38,230 nucleotides of DNA from Micractinium sp. NFX-FRZ (taxonomy: Eukaryota; Chlorophyta; Trebouxiophyceae; Chlorellales; Chlorellaceae), in contig JAPTJF010000546.1 of NCBI GenBank assembly GCA_029339195.1, positions 1 through 38,230 on the forward strand. The letters run 5' to 3'. Numbering within the stretch: position 1 is the stretch's first letter; every line of letters begins with the position of its first letter. The notes under the pieces are model-generated. The model did no database searches. It was not told where the DNA came from and worked only from the letters and a program-made list of their open reading frames with translations. Below, piece after piece: positions 1 through 10,111 of this stretch. A program made the translations under genes and the position numbers.

Positions 1-178
1 GGTGTGTGTGTGTATGTGAGGGGTCTGTATTGTATTGTTAATTGCATTGCGGGGAAACTTCAACGGTACGGCGATGGCACGGTACGGCGCTGCCGGCCGG
101 CATTGTCCTGCATGCCCTACATGCCTGCTTGCTGAATTGGCCCACCCAGCGGCAGCCACCAGCGGGGTGTCCGTTCAC

Positions 179-3100
179 CTGGCGCGGGTCGGGTGCCAGC
201 ATGGCGCTGAGCAGGTGAGCCGCCTCGGGGCTGACCCCACCCCCCGCTGGCAGCACCCACTGCAAGCAGGCAGCCAGGCAAGAGGCAGGACGGGGCAGGT
301 CAGGTCAGGCAGGCGTGGGGGCGCACCGCAGGTGCCTGCATTATGCATGCGGAGCTGTGCCTGCCTGAGCATTTCTTGCCTGATGCCACTTTCTGCGCTG
401 TATACCCTGTGCCTCCCGTGAGCGTGGCAGGTTGCATGCACACCAGACTTTTACGGACATAAATTGCACTCACACCCCGTCCCAGCGTCTCGCTGTATAC
501 TTGCCTGCCTTGCATCCCTGGCCCGGCTGGTGCTGGGCGAGCCTGGGTCACAGGGAGGCCTGCCCAGCAGCATGGTGTGCAGGATCGCGCCGCAAGACCT
601 GCAGAGAGGGCAACAGGCAGGGCAGGTGGAAGGGTGGCAGGCAGGAGGAGGCAGATGTTTGCTAGGGTGGGAACACCTGGTTCATGCTCACAGGCGGGCA
701 GTGAGCCATCTGGCGCAAGTCTGCCACATGACATGAACTTAGTAGTTGTGGACCTCTCGTGCAGCAGAGATGCTTGGCAGTGTGCTGTGCCGCGCCGTGC
801 CGTGCTGTGCTGTGCTGTGCTGTGCTGTGCCAGCTCACCATATGTCGGCCCGCTTGGCGTCGAATGCGCCGACGCACCCTGCCGCCGCCTCGGGAGCGGC
901 ATAGAGCGATGGTTCAGGTGTGCCTGTTTGTGCACGGGGCAGCAGAACGGCCAGGCGGCAGGGCATAAGATGCAACGCCACGCCCCTGCCAGGCTGGAAA
1001 ATTGGTATCATCCAGGGGCTTGTGCTGCTGGCTGAGAATGAGATGGCAGGGCGGCTTCAGACAGGTCTTGCTGCTGCTGATGGTGATGTTGCAAGGGTTT
1101 CAGGGTGCTGGCACTGTGCCTAGTCCCAAGCCCTAGTGGCTCCACGGGTTCTGGTGTGCTAGTTTGTGCTATGCTGCGCTATGCTGTGCTGTGCTGCGCT
1201 GCTGTGCTGCGCTGTGCTGTGCTGAGCGCCCTCACCTGCTGAGTTTGCACTGGCGCCTCCCAGCACGCGCTGTGAGTAGCCTGCACAGGGACCCGCCATG
1301 GCATGCAACTGGCAATGAATAACAAATGTACTAGCTAGAGGGCTCCCTGTGCAGCGGACTGGGGCACGGGTGCCATGCCACGCCCTGGCAGCAGTGCAGA
1401 TGCATGACCAAACACACAGGAAGGCAGGTAGGCAGGCAGGCAGGCAGGCGGGCAAGCAGGCAGGCAGGCGGGCAGGCAGGCGGGCAGGCGGGCAAGCAGG
1501 CAGGCAGGTGGGCGGGCAGGCGGGCAGGCGGGCAGGCAGGCAGGCAGGTGGGCGGGCAGGCGGGCAGGCGGGCAGGCAGGCAGGCAGGCGGGCAGGCAGG
1601 CGGGCAGGCGGGCAGGCGGGCAGGCGTGGTCTGGTACACCGGAGCTCACCAAAGCAGCGCAGCTTGACGAGCGGCCAATCCCCCCCAGCAGTCTCCCCAT
1701 CCAACAGCAAGCTCTTCAACTGGAGGCCGCTGCAAGCCAAGCCCTGCATGCCGGCACGGGATGAATCGGACCACAGATTGCAATGTGGGGGCGTTCCCGC
1801 ACTTCAGTTTCGTGCCATGTCTGCATGTGCAAGACGCTCCGTGGGCTTCGAAGAAAACTAAACAGGAGCCCCTGCCTGGTGCTTTTGTTGTCCTTTTCTA
1901 CTTTGCTTTCCCCACCAGATGCATGCACTAAGCCACGCTGTGCCGACGGCTTGCAGTGTTTGAGGGACCTAAGCTGCAGCCGTGCAGATGCCAGACCCTT
2001 GCGCTGCTACACCCCAGTGTCGGATTAAGCAGCAGTGCAGCCAGGCAAGGGGTGGCGGCCCTCAGCAGCCGAGAGCTGCCAAGCGTGCATTGCAGTGCCG
2101 CTGAATGTACACCTGGCAACAACACAGGCAGTACAGGCAGTACACCCACCCGGTCATGGATGTACGACAGCCCGGTGGCGAGCTGCTGGAACAGCCAGCG
2201 CGCCTGGCATTCGTGCAGTGGGCTGCAGGGGCAGGGTAGGCAGGCGCAGCGCGGCGGCAGTGGTTCATTGGGCACGCCGCTCTACTTTCCAACCCCACCA
2301 GCACGGGCCACCCTGGCAGCAAGCCAGCTGGCGCAACCAGCCAAGCAACAAGATATCTGGTGGCAAACGGAACCTCTTCAAGAAGGGTGGATCTTGAAAT
2401 CAATGCTGCCCTGCCTGCTGTGCTGCCGCCCTACCTGCTGCGGCGTGCCAGGTGCTCCGCTAAGTTGCCTCCCCCAGCGTACTCCATCACAACTGCCAGC
2501 CACTGCAGCGCAGGAGCAGCACACGGCGTGCTGTTTCACTTGAGCTGTGGAAAGCTGGAGCACCGAGGGAGCGTAAGCACGCTGCACGCCTGCCTGCCTG
2601 CCTGCCTGCCTGCCCGCCTGCCTGCTTCTTTCCCCACCTGCTCGGTCAGCAGCACCTCCCTAATCCCCAGCACAAAAGGGTGCCTCAGGCTGGCGTGCCG
2701 CATGACCAGGCGCGCCACGCGGGTGCCAATGCTCCGCATCTAACAACCAAGGGGCAGGAGGGGCAGGAGCAGGCGCGCCGGTTAGAGGCAGCTAGTGCTC
2801 GGAAATGGCAGGCGGCAGGGGGCGGAGGGCCAGGAGGCTGGGGAGCTGTCAAGAGAAGTTGGACGCCCTGCCAGTGGCGTGATGGGTGATGGCGGGCAGC
2901 CAGCGTGGCAGCAGACACGCGCCTGTGCAGCAAGCTGCACTGGGCTGCAGCGCTCACTTGGGGGCCCCGTGGCAGGAGCTGCACTGCCGCTAGCTCGCCG
3001 GTACGGGCGTGCTTTGCCAGCACCAGCCCTGCCGCGCCAGTGTGCTTGCCCAGCGGTTGAAGCACTGAATAGTCTCCAACGAAGTTAGGGGCCTGGCGAA

Positions 3101-3218
3101 GGGATCCGGATGGCGGGAAGACATGCTGCTGCTGCTGCGGCTGCTGCGGCGGCTGCGGCGGCGGCTGCTGTGCCGGCGGTAGCTGCTGCAAGGGTGCACC
3201 GTGGGGCTCCCATGCCAT
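179..3218 (-). CDS. SnRK2-like pseudokinase, C-terminus incomplete
   Basis: Exons fit at 3218-2958, 2739-2638, 2373-2312, 2222-2150, 1743-1650, 923-839, 598-about 475 and 259-179; phases agree up to the seventh. A Pro/Gln-rich head (residues 1-45) precedes a kinase fold. Alignment to plant SnRK2 (recalled) is gap-free through GLSYIHDR then GLACSGLQLKSLLLDG, and later SLYAAPE, FDAKRADIWSCG, HTMLLGRPP and VSPEAAHLLSAMLAPDPR match. Catalytic residues are lost: the beta3 lysine is Gln80 (AAVQ), the alphaC glutamate is Leu98 (VARLVMRH), HRDLKLEN reads CSGLQLKS (170-177) and DFG reads CFG (196-198). The activation segment is very short. I infer a scaffold or regulatory role. The 598/259 junction phases do not match, so an exon is probably missing there, and the gene may continue left of the window. 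An upstream non-coding or coding exon is possible, since an acceptor-like site lies just before the ATG. The SnRK2 relationship is firm; the full model is not. Confidence 0.6.
783..833. repeat. TGTGC pentanucleotide array
   Basis: Tandem five-base units (TGTGC/CGTGC) directly beside the donor of the APE exon of the pseudokinase (exon end at 839). A related array is at 1160-1225, and similar ones occur in introns at 14277-14320 and 33110-33330. Confidence 0.9.
1160..1225. repeat. TGCTG/TGTGC pentanucleotide array
   Basis: A run of variant five-base units (TGTGC, TATGC, TGCGC) in the long pseudokinase intron. It is the same family as the array at 783-833. Confidence 0.85.
1420..1627. repeat. 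CAGG/CGGG tetranucleotide array in pseudokinase intron
   Basis: About 200 bp of near-perfect four-base units alternating GCAGG- and GCGGG-type variants. It lies inside the intron between the CFG exon (1650-1743) and the APE exon (839-923). All three frames stay open through it on both strands, producing spurious Ala/Pro/Cys/Leu-rich and Gly/Arg/Gln-rich reading frames that are not genes. Confidence 0.95.
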
Positions 3219-4197
3219 GTGCCTGCATCAGCAGGTAGGAGAGAGGCAAGTTTGATAGCCACGAGACGCAGGCGGTCTCTGTTGGTGTTGCTGGTGATGG
3301 TTTGCATGGTGGGTGGGTGGGTGGGGTGGGGGAGCAGGCGTGATGCTGGCGTCAGCAACACCCCTCCGGCGGCGGCGGCGCTGGCGGCGTGGAAACTTCC
3401 CCACCGGTTGTTGCGCGGCATTGTAGGGCAATCGGCCGCTGTCATTGCGCACCACAGGAAAGCAGAGGACAGACGAGAGTGGGCGGCCGCTCACGCCAGG
3501 GCGACTAAACAACAGTGAACCACCGCTCCGTAAGCACGGCTGGGGCAGCTTCTCTGCTCAAATAGCTGCAACCAATCGAAAAGTTATCACACGCCTTGGA
3601 GGGGCCACGCCCGCTGTTAATAGCCGGCGTTGGCTGCAGTGCTCAGAGCCGGAGGCCTTGCACACGCACACTCCGACGGGAGACTGGGCCCAGCCTTAAG
3701 AAATGAAGCCAACAGAAATTGCTTAGCGAGGAATGCAAAACGGGCGTACATGCCAGGTGGACCTGCCATGTCAGAAGGGATGCATCCCACTCAGCTGCAC
3801 ACAGTGGAAGGCTTCCACCCCTTGCATTGCTGATCAGGCAAGCCGTGCATGGCCTGCTGAGCATGCATGCCCCCCAGCCAGCAGCACAATCGGCGGCACG
3901 CGAGTAGCATGGGCTGTAGCATTTGGGAGGGGCATCGCCCCCAAAGAAAAGGGGGCCCGCATAATCATGCACCTGGCTTTGAACTCCCGGGCACGCTGCA
4001 CCGAAGCCTGTCCCAAGCCGCCTGGAGTAATTCGGCACGCCTGCTGAGGGTGCTGTGTGCCCCGCGGGAATTCACCAGTCACACGGTGTAGGATTATGAT
4101 GGGCAATATATCCACAGTTCAAACAGCACAAACAAACGAAAGAAACAAAACAGAGGGGAACACAAAGGGCAGCCGCAAGTCAGGCCCGCACTTGGGG
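3219..4197. other. Intergenic: pseudokinase 5' side and HPAT 3' side
   Basis: About 980 bp between the pseudokinase start codon and the HPAT stop codon, both genes running leftward. It should hold the HPAT 3'UTR and the pseudokinase promoter or a 5' exon. A GGC-rich stretch lies near 3370-3390. I found no recognisable open frame, RNA gene or clear TGTAA poly(A) signal on the minus strand here. Confidence 0.5.
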
Positions 4198-7100
4198 TCA
4201 CACCACGCCATCCCAGAGTTCCGTGGCCACGCCCGTCTTGGCATACTCATCCCAGCCTGCAGCCGCAAGAAACGAGCGGGGTTCAGGCAACAGCAGCAGG
4301 GACAAGGGAATTAGTGAAACGACGTTGCGAGCAGGTCAGTGCCCTCGGTGCTGCTGAGCATCAGCCTGCCCACAGCACCACCAGGCGCTGCGCTCCACCC
4401 GCGCAATGCACCCACCTGCCCACACTCCGACTGCGCGGCAGCACCCACCCGGGCACATGCTACCCCACGCACAGTTCTGAGTGCCTGCCTGCCCCCTCAC
4501 TCGGGATCTTTTCTGTGGCCTCGTTGATGGCGTGCATCAGCCTGCCTTCAGCACCCACCAGACACCCACGCACCCACAGCACACGCTGACTGCTAGACAG
4601 CCTGTCGGGATATGCCACCCACACCACCCAGTGTCAAGTGCCTGCCCCCTCACCCGGGATCTTTTCTGTGGCCTCGTTGATGGCGTGTATCAGGTGCCGC
4701 ACCAGCTCGTTCTGCATGCCCGCCGGGGGCTCCCCCAGCTTGCGGGGCGGCGGCAGGCCCGAGTACGTGCGTTTGTCAAACCGCCACTCGCCGTACTTGC
4801 CTGCACCAGCGGGGCGGGGAGGCAGCAGGGCAGCACGCGGGCGAGATGTGAGGGGCGCACGTGCGTGCGCTTGGCGAACCGCCGCCCGCCGTACTTGCTT
4901 GCGGTGGGGCTGGCAAGTGGCTTGGTGGCGGAGGTTCGCAGGGCAGGTGCGCTGGGCTAAAGGAGGCGGGGTGCAAGGGCGACATGGCTGGCGCCAACCT
5001 TGGGTAGAAAAGCACTGAGACAGCAACCCGCCCACCACCCCACCCACCGGGCGTGAACACCCCCTCCTTTGTGTAGTCCATCCCGTAGGTGTAGTGCAGC
5101 AGGTAGAAGGGCTGCATCTTGCTGTCGTAGGGCGGCTGGGCCATCATCTGCGGGCAGGCAGGCAGGGAGGCACACCAAGTGCACAGGAGAAGGAGATGGG
5201 CAAAGGCGCAGCACAGAGGGGTGCGGCGAGTGGTTGGAGGGTGGGAAGCAGGAGCAGCGCATGCGTTCGGGCACGGGCATGGAGATGACTGCAGCAGGGG
5301 CAGCAGCAGCGGCAGCAGCAGGAGCAGCAGCAGCAGGAGCAGCAGCGGCGGCGGCGGCAGCGGCGGCGAGACAGCTGCTCTGCGTGTCATCGCGGCCTGG
5401 CTGCTTGGCTGCCCTGGCCAGCCCACCTTCAGGTGCAGGTCGATGCCGCGGATGCCGGCCTTGTAGCAGGAGAGGGTGAAGGCGTACATTTCCTGCACCA
5501 CACACACACACGGACGCACACATGGTGAGGCAGGTGGGACCAAGCCGCACTCTTTGCTGCTGGCCCGCCGGGTTGCTGCCCAAGCTGCCAGGACCACCCA
5601 TCCTGCACACACTACAGCAGCCACACAACCCTTCCCTGCCCACCCAAGCCCGCACCGGCGCACAGCCCCAGTGGCCCGCTAGGCCACTGCACCAGCGCCA
5701 GGATCACCCATCTTGCACATAGTACATCAGCCACACACACCTTTCTTGCCCATCCTAGCCCGCACCTGCACCCAGCCCCACTCCTTGCTGCTGGCCCGCC
5801 GCGTCGCTGCCGCCAGGGCCACCCATGCTGCACACCCCCTTCCTTGAGCCCGCACCTGCACCCAGCCCCACTCCTTGCTGGCCTCCGCGTCGTTGTGCAC
5901 GGCGATGGACATATTGAAGAAGAGGGGCATCACAGTCTTCATGTTCTCAAGAGACATCATGGTGGGCGCGTTGCCTGCAGGTGGGGGGATCACGGGTGAT
6001 GCACGGCTAAGACATGACAAACCAAAACATGAGCCTGGCTGCCTTCGCGTCTCCCCAAAAGTTCCCAAAAAGAATGGTGTTCACGTCCCAAAAAGAATGG
6101 TGTTCACGTCCCAAAAAGATGTGCACCCCCCGTACCGATGGGCGCAATCTCTTCGCTCTCCGTCAGCGTGACGGGCCCCACAAACTTGGCCACGATCGAG
6201 TTGTACTCCTTCTTGGAGGGCTCGATGTAGAAGAAGGGGAAGGCGGCTGCAGGTGAGGGGCGGGGAGTGGCCATGACAGCAGATTGAAAAGGCTTGGCAA
6301 ATGCCTGGTGCGACCCTGGTGTTCTACGCCCTTCTCGGAAGGTTTGATGCCGAAGAAGGGCAAGGCGGCTGCAGAGGCCGCGGGAAAGGATTGGTGGGCG
6401 GGCTGGGGCGTCCCGGATGACTAACCACCTCAGCCCGCGTCATCCCACGCCAGTGCAGAGCGGCCGTAGCCCCCCAGCCAAGCCCAGGCCCCACCCACCC
6501 GGGTGCTCCCCCCGCATCAGGTTGGGCATGGGCTTCAGCCACACGTGGTCTGGCTCGCTCATCAGCACATACTTTTCTGGGATGGTGACCTGCTCAAGGA
6601 GTGGTATTAGTTGGGGGTGGGTGTGGTTCAGTGGGTGCTGAATTTCTGCACAGAACCCCGCTGAGCTCGGGCTGTGCAATCATCAGCAGATGCTTCCTGA
6701 GCAGAGTAGCCTGGCAGGGCGATGCAGTGGTGAAGCGGCTTCCGCGTGCAGAGGGTGGTAGGGAGGGTCAATGCTGGGTGCCGGGGCGGTAGGTGGTAGA
6801 ACACCGTGTGTGTCTCAGTGAACATGGGGCCGCTGAGCGGGTGCATGCACGCTGCTGCACCCTACCCGACGCCTGCTGCGCACACGCTTGCTTATGCTGC
6901 CTGCGTCGGCCCCGCACCTGCTGCACCCACTGCATCAGCGCATACGGCCGGTTGAGCACAATGTACCTACAGGCAGGAGGGCAGGCAGGGAGGGGCAGAG
7001 AGGGGTGACGGCCGTCCAGTAGCTGGCAGCCTGATGTGCCACAGCACCACCGACATGCCCAGCCAGCGGGCCTGCCTCACTCGGCCTGTGCAGCCACCGA

Positions 7101-10100
7101 CCCCCCACCCCCTGTGTTCAGCGCCCTCTGCGCTGCCCTTGCACGCCAACGCTAGTGGTCAAGATGCCTCGGCAGCAGAGGCTGTGCCACCCAAGCGGGG
7201 AGCTAAGGAGGCTTTGACATGCTGGGCTGTTCAACACCCTTCACACACCACCACCACGCACCACCCATGGCCGTGGCGGCAGGGGCTGGGCCACGCATCA
7301 ACTTGTTTGCTGGCTGACCTCCCACGCAACCATGCCACCACATCATGTTGAAAAGCACTCACCCGTGGTCGGGGTGCTCCGCCGGCAGCGGGTTGGCCAC
7401 CCACGTGGGGATTTCGTTCATCAGGTCGTCCGGCTGACCGGTGTGCAGCAGGCGCGTGAAGGAGCCCATCTGGCAGTTGCCCGCGGCCTCGCACTGCTTC
7501 TTCACCTTCTTGTACCTGCAGTATTAGTTGGCCCAACCCGGTGGGGAGCAGTGAGGTGAGGAGCCGAGCGTGCAGCGCGGAGCCTCGCTGGGTGCTTGCT
7601 GGGCATAGAGGGCTGTTTGGGGGAGTGGCCGCAGCAGCAGCCACGTCCTGTGCGTGGCCAAGCGCAGGCCCACCCAGTGCCCCTCACCAGTAGTACCCCA
7701 CACGCGACTGCCAGTGAGTCGCGCTGCCCGCGGCCGTGATGACCACGTGGAAGCTCCGCTCCTTGCCGCCCTCCTGCACATGGGGCACAAGGAAAGCAGC
7801 CTGCATTCACTGGCCCGTGCCGGCAGGCTCACGCTCCCCTCGCTCCCGGCACCCACTTTCAACAGCTGACAACAGCGGCCGCGCTGAACCTTCATGCCAG
7901 GAAAGTATGTCCCTCGTGCCCCTTCAAACGGACACAGGGTTACGATGGGGGTGCCTACTCAGCCCTGGGCTGCCTCCCCGCCTGGGGCACAACGCTGCCC
8001 GTGGCCCAACCCACATGGTGCGTTGCAGCCAACTCCATCAGCAGCAGCGGGGAGCCCCACCCCTCGAGGGGATACTCAGGACTCACGGTACCTTGCCCCG
8101 GCCTGCATCTCTGCCTTGGGCAGCATGCCGTCTGTGGTCCAGTCCACCCCACACGCACATGCCTCCCATCAGCGCCCCGCCACAACGCCTGACCCTGCAC
8201 CAGCGCCAGCATCAACTGCCTATCCCCACCCTCGCACCGCAAAACTACTCACAGAACCCCCCCGCTGTCCTCACCCCGGGCTGGATCTCTGCCTTGGGCA
8301 CCATGATTCCCGTGGTCCACCCCACATCCGGGCCCTCCTTGGCGGGCGCGGTGCCATAGGGGTGCGCCAGGTGCTTGAGCCAGCACTCTTTGTGGTGCGA
8401 CCCGCACAGCTTGGCGTCACCGCAGTACACCCACACTGCAGGGGGTGAGGGAAGTGCAGGAGTGGAGGGTCAGAGGGGGCAGGTGGCAGGGTGGGTGAAA
8501 GTTCGGACAGCCACTGCTCAGCCTATCCCGGCCTTCCCGCCCCACCAGTTCCAAGCTGCCCACCACCACCGTTGCCGCCCATGCCGTCCTCCGCCCCTCC
8601 CATCCTGCCAGCCACCCCATCCCCTCAGCCAATCACCATCAGCGGTTCCCTCATCCCTCGTCCCTCCCACACCCACCGTTGCAGCCCATCATGTCCGTCG
8701 CCTTGGTGGGTGCATAGTTCCGGCACGAATCGCAGCACTCGCCCGGCGACTCCTTCTTGTTGGCGCTGCCCACCAGCAGGGCATCGCCCCAGTAGCTGCG
8801 GGGCACAGCAGGAGCAGGACGTAAAGTGAGGAAGACAACCATTTTAGGCACGCTGACAATCAGATTATGCTTGTTGGCTCTGCCTACCACCAGCGCATCG
8901 CCCCAGTAGCTGCGGGGCACAGCAGGAGCAGGAGACAACAGGTGAGGCAGAGTCGGCAGGTGGTGCAACAGCAGTGCTGTCACTGCCCGAGAGCAACGCA
9001 TTGCCCCAGTAGCTTCTGGGTGAGAGCAGGGGGTGGAGGTAGGAAGGGTTGCCGAGGATCGCGGCACGGGGAAAGAGGAAGGCAAGAGGCGTGGAATGGT
9101 GGTGACAGGGGAGGGTGCGCGCAGAGTCAGCATGTGGCGGGGCGGGAAGAGGGTGGGGGGCAATGTGCAGGGCAGGCGTGTGAGCGTGCAGGTGGTGGGC
9201 TCCCTCACCCCACCATGCGCCACTCTGCTTTGGCTGCCACCCACAGTGGTCACACCTCAGCGTTTGCACTGGCGCCTGCCGAGGCCTCAACTCGCACCCG
9301 GCAGCGGGCGCGGGAAACATGTTGCACGGCACTGCAGACCTGCCCCGCTGCCACGACACGGCTGCACCCCAGGCCACATCCGACCACTCACTCAGTGTTG
9401 GGCAGCATGGTGCACTTCGCACCGCCACCTGCGGCTCCACCTGCGCCTGCTGCTGCCGCCGTGTCAACGGGCTTGGTGCCGCTCACTGCCTGCCCCTTCT
9501 GCGTCTGCACTGCTGCAACTGCCTGTGTACTGGCCTGCTGCCCCTGCTGCTGCCCCCCCGCACTGCTGGGCGTTTCGTTTCCCACCATCCCTCGGAACTC
9601 TGCAGCTCAGGAAAGGTGCGAGGGTTTGGGTGCTTTTTGAGAATACAATGCAGCAGATGGGTTTGGTAATCCAGTACAGCACCCAGGGCTGGCCACAGCT
9701 GCTCATACTGTGAAGCCTATTAGCCACCAGCACCCGCATGGAAGAGGCAGGTAAAGCAGGCGGCCAAACCGGGCAGCTACACCAGCACCCAACACCGGGG
9801 GCACCCATGAGGCTGGCACAGCTGACAGCCGGCTGGCAGCGTGCGCTGGCCACCGAACGGGGAGCGACCAAATGCGCGGCGGGCGGCAGGCAGGGCGGCG
9901 GCTCACTGGTTTTCTTTGGAAAGTGCAGGTGATGCGCGATGTTCTTCTCTGCCAGCCTGAACAGGGAGGTCGTGTGCGCTGGCAGCTCATCCGGCTCTGC
10001 CTCGATCAAAATGGACAGCTCGTTGACCGCATGCCACGTGTACATAATCGTGATGGTGGCCAGCGTGAGCAGCAGCCAGGCGCGCCGCTTGGGCGCAAGC

Positions 10101-10111
10101 AGCCGCTCCAT
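4198..10111 (-). CDS. HPAT: Hydroxyproline O-arabinosyltransferase with PAN/Apple-like domain
   Basis: Fourteen exons: 10111-9907, 9599-9392, 8795-8677, 8435-8275, 7773-7688, 7515-7363, 6966-6918, 6589-6499, 6246-6136, 5974-5856, 5492-5427, 5147-5048, 4800-4654, 4256-4198. They total 1674 nt (557 aa) and all phases agree. Residues 10-27 form a signal anchor (RRAWLLLTLATITIMYTW), so the protein should be a type II Golgi enzyme. An Ala/Gln-rich stem follows, then a Cys-rich region at about 130-225 (GECCDSC, VYCGDAKLCG, KECWLKHL) resembling PAN/Apple modules. The catalytic domain runs from about 236 to the end: VITAAGS, GGFTR-like MGSFTRLL, YIVLNRPYA, the metal/sugar motif SEPDHVWLKPMPN (EPDH at 339-342), FPFFYIEP, EIAPIGNAP, FILHYTYG-like YLLHYTYGMDYT and GEWRFDKRTY. 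HPATs add L-arabinose from UDP-arabinofuranose to hydroxyprolines of extensin-type proteins. Peptidyl-serine galactosyltransferases share this fold, but EPDH and the domain order fit HPAT better. Confidence 0.92.
4485..4535 (-). repeat. Ghost copy of HPAT exon 13 3' end plus donor
   Basis: This repeats the plus-strand stretch at about 4637-4690 (end of exon 13, encoding IHAINEATEKIP, and its donor). It lies about 150 bp further down the intron. The copy still reads IHAINEATEKIP, but the donor is altered and it is not needed for frame. Confidence 0.85.
4859..4912 (-). repeat. Ghost copy of HPAT exon 13 5' end
   Basis: A degenerate copy of the acceptor and start of exon 13 (real boundary at 4800). 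It reads KYGGRRFAKRTH where the real exon reads KYGEWRFDKRTY. It lies upstream in gene direction, inside intron 12. Confidence 0.8.
5537..5850 (-). repeat. Tandem ~115-bp repeat derived from HPAT exon 10 end
   Basis: About three units within intron 10, downstream of the exon 10 end (5856). The units near 5537-5580 and 5755-5810 carry degraded copies of the exon end: SSKEWGWVQ in one, SSKECG in the other, against the real ASKEWGWVQ. Between them are shared blocks built on CACCCATC-TGCACA and AGCCCGCACC. Confidence 0.85.
6329..6375 (-). repeat. Ghost copy of HPAT exon 9 5' end
   Basis: It matches the acceptor and first codons of exon 9 (real start 6246) and reads PFFGIKPSEKG against the real PFFYIEPSKKE. 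It lies in the intron upstream of the real exon. Confidence 0.85.
8091..8150 (-). repeat. Ghost copy of HPAT exon 4 3' end
   Basis: A direct copy of 8270-8329 (end of exon 4 and donor). It reads WTTDGMLPKAEMQAG against the real WTTGIMVPKAEIQPG and lies downstream in intron 4. Confidence 0.85.
8870..8933 (-). repeat. Ghost copy of HPAT exon 3 5' end
   Basis: A 64-bp copy of 8756-8819, spanning the acceptor and start of exon 3, with only a handful of mismatches. It reads YWGDALVVGRANK against the real YWGDALLVGSANK. A third, shorter copy with the core YWGNALLSG lies near 8991-9014. Both lie upstream of the exon used. Confidence 0.9.

Noticed and set aside
1159..1749. Cys/Leu/Pro/Ala-repeat proteins on the minus strand and Gly/Arg/Gln repeats on the plus strand
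   Set aside because: They are translations of the intronic CAGG/CGGG array. Only the stretch at 1650-1743 is a real exon.
4776..5663. Single 295-codon minus-strand gene
   Set aside because: It is two real HPAT exons plus intron read through. The intron parts are repetitive, and splice sites give an exact HPAT match.
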